Of a DNA stretch of 64,000 nucleotides, positions 36,101 through 49,029 are shown piece after piece. The number at the start of each line of letters is the position of its first letter. Position 1 is the first letter of the stretch. A program made the position numbers and the translations under genes. The stretch is from Microvelia longipes (Eukaryota; Arthropoda; Insecta; Hemiptera; Veliidae), in assembly GCA_018340805.1 (NCBI GenBank), contig JACMZG010001908.1, forward strand, positions 19,146,379 to 19,210,378. The letters run 5' to 3'. A model generated the notes under the pieces. It made no database searches. It saw only the letters and a program-made list of their open reading frames with translations, and was not told where the DNA came from.

Positions 36101-38700
36101 TTGAATATTATTATTAATCATTTTTCACACAAAACTTAATCCAGTATTATATTAAAATCTAATACTAATTTTATAATTGCTATTTTCTGTGTACTCTCTC
36201 TCATTGAGCTCTATAGAATATTATTATCGTTTATTTGTAATCTACTAAATTAATTCTAAACATTCTTTTTAAGAACAACTAGATAAATGAATTGCAGGCA
36301 CGAATATTAATGTATCCATATATGTTCTCTTTTCATTCAGTGTATCTTGGTTAGTCACGGTTAGTAAAACTTTTAAGAACACAGCGTTTACACAATTTGT
36401 CCTTTTCCGTTCATTTATCTCCTACTACTCTTTGTGGGCTTATACACGCTCATTGTCCCTTCCATTCCTTACTAAAAAACATTTTTTCCGAAAAATCAGA
36501 TCATTAGTTTCGCGTTTGTATGGTACTTGTTAAAGTCATAAATATTACGTCTACCTTCGTCTTCTTTGTACTATATTATTTGTATTTATTGTTTCCATTT
36601 ATTTAAGATTGAGTGTTTTTGAGTAATTGATAATAATTAAATTTGAATTTAATATTTTGAGAAATATAGTTGAATTAAATATTTTTGGAATAATAATGTT
36701 TATTATTAATTATAGATTTTTTATACTTAGTGATGAGTTATATATCTATGTATCAGATTATGTTATCTCTAATTTTATTATCCCCCTACTTTTATAATTA
36801 TTTATTCGTCAATATGGAGGAACCTACTTAATTTTGTTTTAGACACTTTAATTTTACTACTCTTATTCGTAAAATATTCGTTATGTTATAAATTAAATTT
36901 ACAAAACGTGTGAGTTTTATTTTTTCTTGGATTTTAATACATTCTTAGCACGATACAATAGTTACCAGTCCTTTGTGTTTTGTGAGTATTAATTTTTTTT
37001 AAATAAGTATAGGTTTTAGCCGAGAGTGAAAAAACATACATATTATGAAAGAGGAGTATTAACATATCGAGTATATTTTTTTAGTGGGATTTTATTTTTA
37101 AAAAGGGGGAGGGAGTTCTCGGGGTTGTAAGGGAGGTTAGGGACACAGCTATGGCCTACCACAAAAACGTTCGAGGGTTACGATTTCGGTCGGGCCGTCT
37201 TAAGATTTTCATGCGAGGGATAGATTACATATCATACATATCCTTTATTTATAAAGAGACGTTAAGTCCCTGGCTAGATCTCCGAACTGTGATGATGTAA
37301 GCTACTCGTAAAAAGAAATATCTTCCCCTTAAATGCTGGGTTTAGGCAAAATATCAGGGGACCTTCTAAATTGTCTAATATAAGAGATAAATTGTTTGTT
37401 ATCTTGCTTTATGTGACTCGAGACGGACACGCTTAGTAGGGGCAGTGTTTGTTTTCTATTTGTAGCGTTATAGTTCTTTATAGAAACGCACTCAGAGGTC
37501 AGTACCGCTAATAAATTATTCTATCTTTCATTTTTTCCTCAATTTCCATACGCTGTAGTGTACTTTCCTCGAACTGAGTAATTATTGTACCCCCGAATGA
37601 GACTCACTGAATTATACTACCAGCTTTGTTTCGGTATTTACAGGATTTTAGTATCCGTATGTAGTAGGTGTTAGAATGATCAGTATTGCATCGCAGGTTT
37701 TATCAGGGATTGTGTTATAGCATAGGACTTTAGAGATACTTGAGTTTCGATTATCATCTATGTTGGCTCTTAATTACATATATGGTTATATCTAGATTTA
37801 CATAACCCCAATAATAAAAAATTATAATGATACTCAGATGAGAATATCCATTTTGTTCTCCATATTTAACAAAATTTTTGTTGTACTATCCTTATATATA
37901 TCTTACATAATTTAAAAAACTAGAAATACTATCCTCTAGATCTTTTTCTGATACCTCAAGATCTCTCCCTTATCTACGTGTCCCCAACCATTAAGACTTG
38001 ACGCTTTATCGCTCTAAATGCGGTCACACAGCGGGAACCGGCTTCTTATGTGAAACATAGGATGTAATATTATAAAATTATATATTGAGGAAAGATTATC
38101 TAAATGGATACTTTTATAAATGGATTCTGCGTACGTAAAATATTATTCCTATAACGTACTGATATCACACGAGTACATTCGGTACTTACCACCGGAGACT
38201 TTTTGCGCTGATAAATTCCAGATATTTCTGCCATATAACTCGGCTCTCAATCAACCACGTTCGGAACTCAATAAATTTCACCCTATTTTTTATGTATGGC
38301 TATTTCTATATTTAATTTTTTTATGAAGTATATAGTATCTAATTCTCTATCAAATTAAACTAATTATCTAGTCATCATTACTCTCTTAGTCGATAACTAA
38401 TATCTTGTACTTTCTTTAATTGTATAAATATACTACTGATAATTTACCTGCCTCTCTTCTTTAATGTGCACAACCACAGAAAAGCGTTTATGATTTTACT
38501 TATTCTTTCTTATGTCAAGCCTTGATGTCACTGTATCTAAACATATCGATTTAATTCATTCTTTATAATCGGTTAATCTTATGTGTGTATGTGTTATAAC
38601 CATTTCTAGCACTATGATGATGATTTCGATCAAATGGACATGCTAAGGTTTCTAGCTATCACGTGAGAAATATTTAGGCTCCCTATGTATTTGACGCGTG
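33101..38700. other. Compositionally distinct region without recognisable content
   Basis: Compared with the flanks, this ~5.6 kb has fewer long A/T runs and a higher share of C and G, and none of the dispersed repeats listed elsewhere. A small stem (gtcag/ctgac, extended by atacc/ggtat) lies near 33870-33903. The longest open frames, such as 34025-34285 (86 codons), have no recognisable domain or start context. It could hold introns, an old insertion or degenerate sequence. Confidence 0.4.
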
Positions 38701-39194
38701 AGATGCGGGTTCTCTCGACCTTTCTAGCTTCATCTGAAGTAAAAAATAAAATAGATGGTAAAATCATTCTTTTCGTTTGATTTAAAGATAATTTTTTATG
38801 AAATATTCTAGTCGAGTTACCAAAGGATTTATAAATATCTACATGCAACCTTTAATTTAGTTTTTGATAATGTTATAGTTTTAATTCTCTATGTAATTAA
38901 TTATTTAATATAATTCTGATGTATATATCTCTCTCTTGTTTTGTTTTAATTTTGGTTTAATCCTTGTCTCTAACTTTTAAACTTTAGATTTTACACTATT
39001 TTTATAGTATATATATTTTATAATTTTTACCTCTATTATAATTACTTAAATTTGTTTATTTCAAAGTTTATATTTGATGTGAAAATGGTATTGGGTAGGC
39101 TTACTGAGTTTAAAGTCTGAAGATGACTACAGAGTGAGTAGAAATAAATAAAGCAATTAACATATAATTGTATCAGTGATTATTTTTTGTCGAA

Positions 39195-39330
39195 CTATGA
39201 ACCCACAATAAATTATGGAGAAATATGATAGATGTTTTGGCTTTCTAAGGGCGAGGATGAGCGAAGCGAATCTAATACGGCGTGGAAAAGTTTGGGAATA
39301 CCCAATTGTTTACGTACGAAGTTGAATTGT
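39195..39330 (+). repeat. R1 tail fragment
   Basis: It contains 'gaggatgagcgaagcgaatc' and then 'gggaatacccaattg', the GC-richer end of R1. Body and 5S-like module are missing. Confidence 0.55.
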
Positions 39331-40059
39331 ATTGTATCCATTCCTGAACTTTCCTAAAAAAAATTTTTCTGTAGTTTTACTATATCTAATTATTAGTTTT
39401 TAATAAATAATTAATAATAATTATGGTTACCTGAGTGGCTTTCTGTGGCTTCAAAATTGTCAGTCAAAACGTATTTGTGTGTGTGGGCCACTCTGACCCA
39501 CATATTTTGTATCGTTGGTAATATACTTGCCCCTAAAATACTATTTTACGAAATTTTAAATTTAAACATGAATTATGCATGTATGAATTTTAATAGATGA
39601 TTTTTTTTTCATTTGAATTTACTAATAGTCGTATATTTCAATTTTAATTTCCGAGTTCCAAGAACACCCGTTTATAATGATAGCCCACACACACCATAAA
39701 TCTGTCTCACACAAATACAGTAGGTTGCAGTTATAATTACTAAACTGAAGCTACCTTTATGACAAGCTTTTCTTCTAATCTAAGCTTGACTTTTGACATT
39801 TCACTTTGTCGTTAGGTCAAATAAAGATAGTTTTCCAGGTAAAACCTCTCTTTTTGATTAAATCATAATTTATAATCCTAAACTAAGCAAATTTTTAACT
39901 TTTAGTCGTGTATAATAAACAAACAATTTCGATATTTAACTTTTATTCGTTACGCTAGATAAGGTTTATAAAATATCTACCATACTTAAAATTAAGCTTT
40001 GCTATCTCAAAATAATCATAAATATTTTCATGCAAATCTTTTTACATTTCCTTTTTTAT
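39331..40059. other. Non-coding sequence
   Basis: No gene, RNA gene or repeat boundary could be supported. Confidence 0.45.
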
Positions 40060-40275
40060 TTCGTAGGTATATAGGAAAGTATTATGTTTTTACTAAACAT
40101 CAAAAACCAGGATTTTACCTAGGTCGGATATTTTACATGTTTACGACCTCCTGAGTGGTTTTTAAGAAATTGTCTGTCCGTATGTGTGTCTATTAAAATC
40201 GTAGCTCCTATAGTGTGTTTATGCTTGATATCAGAACTTGTCCTTTATCTAACTTCAGTTTCGCTAAACCCTAAC
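40060..40275 (+). repeat. R1 body fragment
   Basis: The R1 opening (ataggaaagtattatg) and 'acgacctcctgagtggtttt' are followed by the 'cgtagctcctatagtg' phrase. It stops before the 5S-like module. Confidence 0.55.
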
Positions 40276-40444
40276 TTTTTTCTGTTCCTTTAAAGAAAAA
40301 GGAATTAAAATTATTTTATTTATTGGAAAAAAGGATTAAAATCTGAAAAAAACTACATAAATTTTTAAATATACTCTAGATATTTTTTATTTATTAATAC
40401 AACAATCAATAATATAATTTGAATTAAAGTTATGGTAAAAGTAA

Positions 40445-40620
40445 CAAAATATTGGATTCGGGGTACCTCGGTACTTTTTCTTTTTACGTCGGCTTCCCTA
40501 CGCTCATTTTCTTTATTCTCATCGGTCACCCATCCAGTCACTGACATCGCTAGATGCTGTCAATTTAATTATAATCCAACAAACACCGTAACCGTATTCA
40601 CTTAACACTTAATATACTTC
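40445..40620 (-). repeat. R1 fragment with 5S-like module, inverted to its neighbour
   Basis: On the minus strand a 5S-like segment (40515-40582) reads ggattataattaaattgaca, then a degenerate middle, then 'cagtgactggatgggtgacc'. It leads into a short tail and a gaggtaccccg-type end at about 40450-40470. It faces the plus-strand R1 body at 40060-40275. Confidence 0.6.
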
Positions 40621-40744
40621 TTTATATAATAATAGAATATTATTCTTGTACCAAATTTCAACTCAAATTAAATCAAACTATTTCATGCTCTCGCCATATT
40701 AATATACATGTATATTTATTAAGAATATCATTATAATTCGTGTT

Positions 40745-41670
40745 GTCATACATATTATTACAAATAATACAACTTAAAAATGTATTAAAAACTTATTTAT
40801 TTATTAAACATTACCATACTAATTATTACTTAATAGTAAACTTAAAAATGTATTAAAACTATTATTATTTATTAACAATACCATACCATTATTACTAGAT
40901 AATACAACTTAAAAATGTATTAAAAACATGGTTGAAAAACGAAGTTGGTGTTGTTTAAATTATTTAAACTATTTATTTTTATAAACATTACCATAATTAC
41001 CCCCCCCCTATATTATAATACCTTAAAAAGTATTACTATTATATATACATACCGTACTGAAACTATTATTATTAAACAATTACCTATAATATTATAAACC
41101 TAATACAACTTAAAAATATTAAATATTATTACAAATACTATATTATTAATATTATTAAAACAATTACCGTACTTAATATTACTAAATAAATACAACTTAA
41201 ATTATTAAAACTATATTATTTATTAACATACCATACCATTATTATAAATAATACAACTTAAAAATGTTTTAAAAACATGGTGGAAAACGAAGTTGGTGTT
41301 GTAATATTATTAAAAACTATTATTATTTATTATAAACATTAATAATATACCCCCCCCCCTATTATTACCCAATAATACAACTTAAAAATGTATTAAAATT
41401 ATTATTTTTAACATATACCGTTCTTAATATTACTAAATTACAACTTAAAATGTATTAAACTATTTATTATTACCATACAAACATTACAAATGTATTAAAA
41501 ACATTAAACATTACCATACTATTACTAATAAATAATACAACTAAAAATGTATTAAAACTATTATTATTAAACATACCATATTTAATACTATTATTACTAA
41601 ATAATACAACTTAAAAATGTATTAAAAACTATTATTATTTATTAAACATTACCATACTATTATTACTATA
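40745..41670. repeat. Satellite-like array, ~65-70-bp unit with ~350-bp higher-order repeat
   Basis: The basic unit has 'aatacaacttaaaaatgtat', 'taaaaactattattatttat' and then 'taaacattaccatactatta'. About 12-14 degenerate units are present. A variant unit with 'cgaagttggtgttgt', followed by a run of about ten C, occurs twice about 350 bases apart (near 40927-41010 and 41277-41362). This marks a higher-order period. No coding potential. Confidence 0.8.
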
Positions 41671-41929
41671 ATAGTCTAGTTATCTTACGGTGTATTTTAA
41701 ACTATTAGCATTAATCTTAGAATAAATTATGCATTTGGTATTATTGAAATCGATGATAACTTTACTTTAACTAATGAATATTAATACATAAGTCTTTATA
41801 GAAGGTATAACCGCCTTCGACTTTATTTTACATAATATTTGCTTTCACAACTTCTAAATGGAAGGAAAAGTAGTGTTATATTAGCCACTAATGTAACATC
41901 TATTTTTTTCATCATGTGTCAACGTTTCA

Positions 41930-42870
41930 GTATCTAAATAAAATCAGTACCTATACTGACCCCGAATATCGTCTGTATGTATGTGCACATTGCTTTTAAA
42001 CACACCACTGCTTAAACAGCTTTTCCAATGTTAACGAGACTTGGCACAAAAATCAAGTCATGTGAGGGAAGAAACTAATTATTTTTGAGCTTAGTCCTAC
42101 ACAGCATATCAAAATGAGGGTTTAAAACGTTTATAACGGCTCTGGGGCCGTTCGTTGCCACATGATTGTTGTCCTATATCAATATGTCGTATTACTATAT
42201 CATATATCATTTGATACTACCGAGTTTTGCAAAACATGAATAGTTGACACACTCTCGCACAATTATATTGTGTCGTATTACTAGTTTATATAATTAGCAT
42301 ATTACCTCGATAAACAAATTGAATTTGAATTTAAAATGTTCAAATGTATTAGTCAAAAAACGCGATTTGTTTACATTAAGATATACGTGTCAATCGATTA
42401 AACCGAAACTAATTCTGATATTAAATTTAACTTTATATGTTAGTTAACCACACGTAGTAGTTCATATGTATAAAATTTCATCCCGATCTAAACGCTTTTT
42501 GAAGTTTGGTGATATTTTTTCTGTCATTACTGCGGGTTAATGACGTCTGACGTTTTCATAAACCATTGACGTCAGGACATTAGCAAGGTTGATTTTTGTA
42601 CCAAGAATTATTTTGATCCGTGACAGTGTTCGAAATTTATGATGTTCTATAAAAGGAACGAAGATCTCGTACATATAAAAAATATATAATATAAATAACA
42701 AAAATATATTGTTATATATTGTATATATTGTTGATCAGAGATCAAGAGGAGTCCTCCCCAATACCCCCCCCCCCTTTCATGACCCTAGCCTTATAAGCTA
42801 AAATCATTATAGTGTATCAAATGATATTTAGAAATTTTCTGAGAACAAAAAGGTCTCAAAATTTAATGCT
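41930..42870 (-). repeat. R-F dispersed repeat copy
   Basis: On the minus strand it contains 'agggtcatgaaag' with a long G run (C run at about 42757-42769). An AT-rich simple region follows (about 42660-42735), then 'ggtacaaaaatcaa' and 'gacgtcattaacccgcag'. The same order is found at 43.4-43.9 kb on the plus strand, although the phrases have diverged. Confidence 0.55.
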
Positions 42871-43439
42871 TCCTCCTCTATGGTTCCTTGGGGCTGATCT
42901 CGTTTCTTAATTAAAATCTTGTAATTCTTTTTACTTTATTATAAATCAAACATATAGAGATGACTCGATCCATGATTGGAAACTTGGTTTATAGTAATAA
43001 TTTATGTATAAATTATTACATCACTGTACAATATCTGACAATGGCGTAGATATTAATTTTGTTGGCTGTATTGAGTTATTAAAATTATATACTTAAAAAC
43101 AAAATTATATACTTGAAAACCAAATTATATACTTAATATAACAGATAATCAAAATATTTCGTTGTATTATTTTTTTTTTGTAAATAATTGTATCAGAAAA
43201 AACTGTTTCTTTTCAGAGATACTGTGTTTTCATTCTACAACTCCCTAGTATAAATGATTTATGCTGTTAGTGTTCTGCGAAATCTAAACGCCTATCAAAA
43301 TGTGGTTGAGCTTTTAGAAAGGAAATTTACGACAGAATTCTATAGATATTTTCAGTCACGACCCGTTTCCCCTAATATCCTATTATTTTATTTCCTTCTA
43401 AAATTATATGGTTACACAAAATGTGTGGAAAGCCTATAA
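42871..43439. other. Non-coding sequence
   Basis: It holds a short threefold 'aaattatatacttgaaaac' repeat near 43083-43140. A 61-codon open frame at 43254-43439 lacks any recognised domain. Confidence 0.4.
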
Positions 43440-43685
43440 AAATATCTTGAGGCTTGAATTTAGTGTGTTAGCATTAAATCTTTTCTAAGCATTGGCTCGT
43501 TAGTCAAATATCAAGATCAGGCAGTTAATTATTTCAATTTAGATTTGAAATATAACATCTCTTTACATAGCTGCTTGTAGTGAATTCCCAACGAAAAAAT
43601 GAGCTTCTGAGATTAGGGTCATGAAAGAGGCAGGTGTCTTTATAAAATTTATATTATATAAATATATATATATATTATATATATA

Positions 43686-43724
<39 letters not shown>

Positions 43725-43930
43725 TATATATATATTTGTGTGTGTGTGTGTGTGTATATGAATGTATGTACGGGATTTTTGTTACTATGGCGCCCGATAA
43801 CTCTCTTTTCGAGGGATTTTTCACATTCGATTAAAACTTGGTACAAAAATCAACGTTATTAATGTTCGGAACCCAATTGTTTATGAGGGTGTATGACGGC
43901 ATTAACCTACACTAATGGCTCAGCACACTA
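43440..43930 (+). repeat. R-F repeat copy with internal (AT)n-(GT)n
   Basis: 'agattagggtcatgaaagag' is followed by an (AT)n tract and a (GT)n tract (43651-43756). Then come 'atgtatgtacgggattttt' and 'aaaacttggtacaaaaatca'. The microsatellite occupies the same internal place as in the copy at 47 kb, so it belongs to the repeat. Confidence 0.6.
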
Positions 43931-44929
43931 TCACAAAACTTTGAAACATTGTTTGATTAAGCTGAATGTTAAAACTGATAAAGGACAACAACATGTGGAA
44001 GCAAAGAAGCTAAAAGGTCTGTTCTTAAGGTCTTTTGTTTCGGATCAAAATGAAGCTTAAAAATGAAGCTTAAATGTAATTTTAAGCTTACTCAATTTCA
44101 GATTTTTCTAATTGATTTAATTTGGATGAAGGCAGTTGCACTTGCACTAAGATAACTTGCATAAGCCGAAAAGCTTTATTTTCAAAAAATGTGATCCTTG
44201 TGCTAATTTTCCGTTTAAATATCATGGTTTAGTATCAATCTAAACCATTTTAAAGTTTTAGTATGCTGTTCTGGGAAACATTGATTTATTTTTTCCCAGA
44301 AAATCAAATATGCCATGAAATATGTTGGTACGCTTTTGTTATTTATAGGTTTATGAAAAAACAGCCATTAATGGTTTTTCTTTTTATTATTTGGTTAAGG
44401 TTATTATTCTTTGGTTATCTTGCTTGGGGTTAATTTTTGAATTTTAAATTTTTATGATTTTTTATAAATTTTCAACTTTAATTGGACTTTATAAAAATTC
44501 TTTTCAAATCTTTGTAAATTTTTTAACATAATTTTCCTATTACAACGGATAAAGAAAGGATTTTTCAAATTAGCTATAGACCTTTTTTCTTTTATTTTCT
44601 TTACAATTTTAATTGGTCATTTTTACATTTTTATTTTCGGAAAATGGAATGTAAAGATGAGAAAATCATCCAATATTTATTTATGTAGATTTCATTTTAA
44701 CGATTGCGTGAAAGTTAAATGGAATATGAATTAGTATTTTTTTGTTTTTTTTCTTTTTCTGAATATGGTCAGACTACTCTTATTAATTCTTAAAGTAGAA
44801 GTCAAAGTGCCTCGTGCTTCTAATAGAGTTATCCTATTATTTCATGATAAATTAGTTCTTGCATATTTTAAGTTTTACATCGATGGCAGCTTGCAATGAC
44901 TAAAGTATAAAATATGGCCCTACAAAAGA
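43931..44929. other. AT-rich non-coding sequence
   Basis: No gene or repeat boundary seen. A local direct duplication of 'aatgaagcttaaa' lies near 44048-44075. Confidence 0.45.
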
Positions 44930-45210
44930 GATGTTATTAAATAGAGGGGCCCTATTGCTTGAATTTTTAAACATCTTAAAAGTACCTGAACACCTTTGAT
45001 TATCAATATATAATCAAATTAACCGAACAAAATTTCAGTACCTTACGCGGTAGAACGTTTAAAATATAAATCAAACCATGTGTGAAATGGAGACGACAGT
45101 TGGTTTATTATAACCTTAACTCACTCTTATAGGAGGTTACAATGAGGTAAAAAAGATCCCCAAATAGCCCCAGGCCTCTCACTGTGTTGAGAGGCCCTTG
45201 AGGTAGGGCA
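44930..45210 (+). repeat. R-C dispersed repeat fragment
   Basis: It aligns in order with 26790-27060: 'agaggggccctatt', 'aaccgaacaaaat', 'ggtagaacgtttaa', 'ccttaactcactcttatagg' and 'agccccaggcc'. It is the central part of R-C without the ends. Confidence 0.65.
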
Positions 45211-46929
45211 TGCCTTGTCAAGTATTATATCTCTATGGTCTATACTAACTACCAAAGATCGTAGTCATCACATAATCATCTAGATTTATAATCTCTATGC
45301 TACGATTTGATCTGTTTATTTATTTCTTAAAATAGATGGTATGATAAAATTTTCCTTAGAAACTGTTCCATCGGTTTAGTATAGTATAGTATGGGTATAG
45401 CATAATAAATATGGCCACTAATTTAGAATTATTAGAATATTCGATAATTTAGTAGCATTTAAAAAATTGAATATACTTGTAGATAGTTAAAGCAAATATT
45501 TATCATTTTTGTATTACATTATTATTATTATTATTTGTAGTTTCTCATCTAAAGACGGCATTTGAATGACAGCAGAACAGTAGAAGTCCTAGCGTGTTAT
45601 TCTTTAGGGGTTCAGTAAAGTTAGTTTAGTTTGCATTAGTATACGTTGCAAGTGTTGTTGTTTGTCCTTGGATGTGTCATATTTAAAATTATATAAAAAT
45701 TCTCTCACTTTTGAATATGTTTGTAGGATCAAAGATTTTTGTATAGGTGTGTAGATACTGTTCTAGTTGATAAAGGTATTAAGCTGATTCAATTGGAGGG
45801 TTTTTTAGACTAAAATCAAATATTTTGTTTTCATGTTATAGTCCAGTAGTGACGTCATTGCAGGAATAAATAGAAAATTTTCAATGAAAGCCCTCTATAC
45901 CAATTCCCGCGATGAAGTCACACGTCATTCATAAAAATTCAGGTTACAACCTACGACTGCATTTGGTTTACATTAAATTGAATCACCTTATAACACTCTT
46001 ATCATCTTGATTACTATTATTATTAATATAGAGTTTTGAAAAAGTGAGTAAATTGAATAGTGCTTTTTGAAAAAAATGTTCCGGTTAAATAAGGGTATAG
46101 ATGTTGTTGTAGTTTCGTATTAATTCTGCGTACGTCACTTTGTGTTCTGAATTGATTAATTGTTGAATGAGTTTACCGGCTTCTAACATGAATATGTTGT
46201 TACGAGTTGATATCAGTTAGTTATTAGAAAAATTATTTATTACATTATTCTTCCATGAAAGTTAAATACTGTGTAGTGAAACTATGTCTGTTTTTAAAAA
46301 TTAATATAATTTATTGATCCTGTGATATATTTTATTCAGTTATTATAGATTGTTTGCAAACACAATTTTTTGTTTCTCGATAAGGAACGTGCTTTTTTAT
46401 TTTTCATGATTAAAAATGTATGTTTTACGTCACTAGCTTTGTTTTTAAGTTTTTTTTTAAGAATTATTGTGAATCGTGAATCAATTTATTTTACTCAAGA
46501 AACCCCTCTTTATAAAAAATTACCAAAGCATCAAACTAAAAAAAAACGATTTTTATATTATTGTTTAAAAATGTTGACTTTACCCAAAGTTATAAATAAT
46601 AATATTTTTTGGTGGGTTTTTCCTCGTATTTCTTCTTGTTTCAATAAATTTACCAAGCTACGAGTATGCGTTAAATACGTAAACTTGTATGGCTTTTAAA
46701 AGTTTTTTACTTTTAAAAATTTATCTTCCACCGAAGGTATTACATATAGCTGAAAATCTGTTGGCCCTTTAGAAACTTTTAATACTTGTAAGAATTTAAG
46801 GAAAACCTCTATACTAAGTTTTCTTATATTTATGTTGGATTTTCAAAAAAGGTCGGTTTATATATCCTTGACGCTAATGATGTCTTAGGAAATACCAGCA
46901 TGGGGAGTTTGAAAATACTTAGTGTAAGA
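45211..46929. other. Non-coding sequence
   Basis: No recognised gene. An open frame at 46370-46699 reaches 109 codons only by using a TTG start. Its product is Lys/Phe-rich, as expected from AT-rich DNA, with one hydrophobic stretch and no known domain. Confidence 0.45.
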
Positions 46930-47203
46930 TTTTTGAGATGTTTCTATTGACACAGAGGTTTCCTTTTGGCTTTCTCTAATATGAACACATTTTCCTCTTG
47001 TATGTTTCATTTATGTTTTATGATTTTTTTCTTCATTACATTCTAATAACTCAGTATTACGTTTCTATACTTGGCTTGTTGGCGAATTTTATAAGAAAAA
47101 GAGCCTATGAGGTTGTGGTCATGTTGAGGTAATAAAGGGAAAATGTTAAAATTTTTGGGAGGGGGTAATTAGTATTAAGAATATATAAACATTTGTGAGG
47201 TTA

Positions 47204-47279
<76 letters not shown>

Positions 47280-47480
47280 TGTGTGTGTGTGTGTGTCTGT
47301 GTGTGTGTGTGTGTGTATGTATGTCATACGTGACACGATAATTTCCGAACGCTTTCTAAAATGCGCTAAAACCTTTAAAGATAACTGACTAAGCTTAAAG
47401 ATAAGTAACTAAGCTTTAAACTAGTGCAAATAATAGTGCGTACTTCTAATTTTAGAGGCATAGTAAAAGTTTGTACAACC
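46930..47480 (+). repeat. R-F repeat copy with internal (AT)n-(GT)n
   Basis: 'ggttgtggtcatgttgaggt', 'gggagggggtaattagtatt' and then 'aagaatatata' lead into (AT)n followed by (GT)n at about 47208-47317 and 'atgtatgtcatacgtga'. The order matches the 43.4-kb copy and the fragment at 365-500. Confidence 0.6.
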
Positions 47481-47609
47481 AACTGGATAATTAAGCGCAT
47501 TTCCTTAGGAAAATACAGACAAAATAAGTTACGAGCAGTGCTTGACAATTGAGTAACTGCTTAGGTTCTAAAGCATGAACCAGAACCTTAAGCAAGAAAT
47601 GGGTTGTTT

Positions 47610-47800
47610 AGCACGGAAACACGCATTCTAAATTATATTCGCCCGACAGCGGACCACCGCGCCGGAATTATTTATTTAGTAGTTGTAAACTTATATAATG
47701 TAAAAAGCACGGAAACACGCATCCAAAGGAAATTCGCCCGACATGCGGACCACCGCGCCAGAATTTTTTATAAAACTACATTTGGAAATTCGCTTTTATC
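47610..47800 (+). repeat. GC-rich tandem duplication, ~96-bp period
   Basis: The block 'agcacggaaacacgcat', 'attcgcccgaca.gcggacc' and 'accgcgcc.gaatt' occurs at 47610-47672 and again at 47706-47770. It stands out from the AT-rich flanks. A 74-codon open frame runs through both copies but contains no known domain. Confidence 0.75.
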
Positions 47801-48195
47801 GCGGCAGGATTCCCCTTTATTAAACTAGTAAAACAAGAGACATCGACCTTTTGTTGTATCCTTTCAGCGAATTTTTCCAATTAAAAATTAACCTTAATCC
47901 TTTAATCTAAGTCCTTTTTTTAAAGAAATTTATCAAAATACAATAATATATTAGGAAGTAGAATTGTTTCATAAGAACAAGTTTCAAAATAAAAGTAGTT
48001 CCTTTTCTATTGTTTTTCATTAATCCGTCCAAGTTTTTCAATTTTTTATTTTATTAAATTGTATAAACTTCTCTTGGTTATCTTTCTGTCTTGGATTTTC
48101 TTAAGTTACAATTACTATTTTTAAACAAATTGAATTTATTCTTAAACAATATGTAAAAGTACCCTTGATATGATGTACTCAATGTTTTAAGAAGT

Positions 48196-48257
<62 letters not shown>

Positions 48258-48318
48258 ATTATATATGTATATATATACATATATATATATATATATAATA
48301 TTATATTAATATATATAT

Positions 48319-48369
<51 letters not shown>

Positions 48370-49029
48370 TTTGTACTATTCATAAGCAAGTGATGTATAT
48401 ATTTAAATATTCATTCTTTACTCAAGTTTAGTTTAAAGCGAAGTATTTATTTTAATAGTAAGTATTTTTCCAAATTCCTTTTTTTTTTTCAAGTTTGCTC
48501 CACATTTGGATATTTTAACACTTCCTCGCACAGGGAAGAAAAATATAGTTATAAAATACCTTTGTTTGAAAGACGTTATTTTGCTAGTTAATCATAAAAA
48601 GCAATTTCTGACGTATTATAACATCAGGTCTGTATATGACACTCATTGCAATGAGGAAAACATGCTTCCATCTAAAGTGTAATTTAAAACTAATTTCGTT
48701 GTCTTATAATGGTTCTTTTTAAAATATTAGAATTCAATGTAATATTACTTTAATGATATAATTTTAAGAATAGGTTGGCATAAATAAGTATTTTTAAAAT
48801 ACATAATTATCTTTAGCTTCTATCTAAAGCATGTATTTTAAACTTAGATCTGATATTATTCATCTTTTCATCCGTATATTATTTAAGGATTATTCTTTTA
48901 ATTAAATATTGTTTTTTTGGTCGTCTGAATGAAACATAGAATTTGGAATCATGATATTCTGAAAATGTTCGAAGCGATTCCAAATGTGTTAAAAAAAATT
49001 ACCCAGGTAACTCGTACCCGATTTTTACT
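47801..49029. other. AT-rich non-coding sequence with a long microsatellite
   Basis: An (AT)n array with interruptions, followed by (GT)n, spans 48195-48368. Near 49005-49028 there is an isolated R1 end (ccaggtaactcgtacccg). No gene is visible. Confidence 0.5.

Noticed and set aside
46370..46699. 109-codon open frame as a possible small gene
   Set aside because: It needs a TTG start, is Lys/Phe-rich as chance frames in AT-rich DNA are, has no domain, and the flanks show no gene signals.
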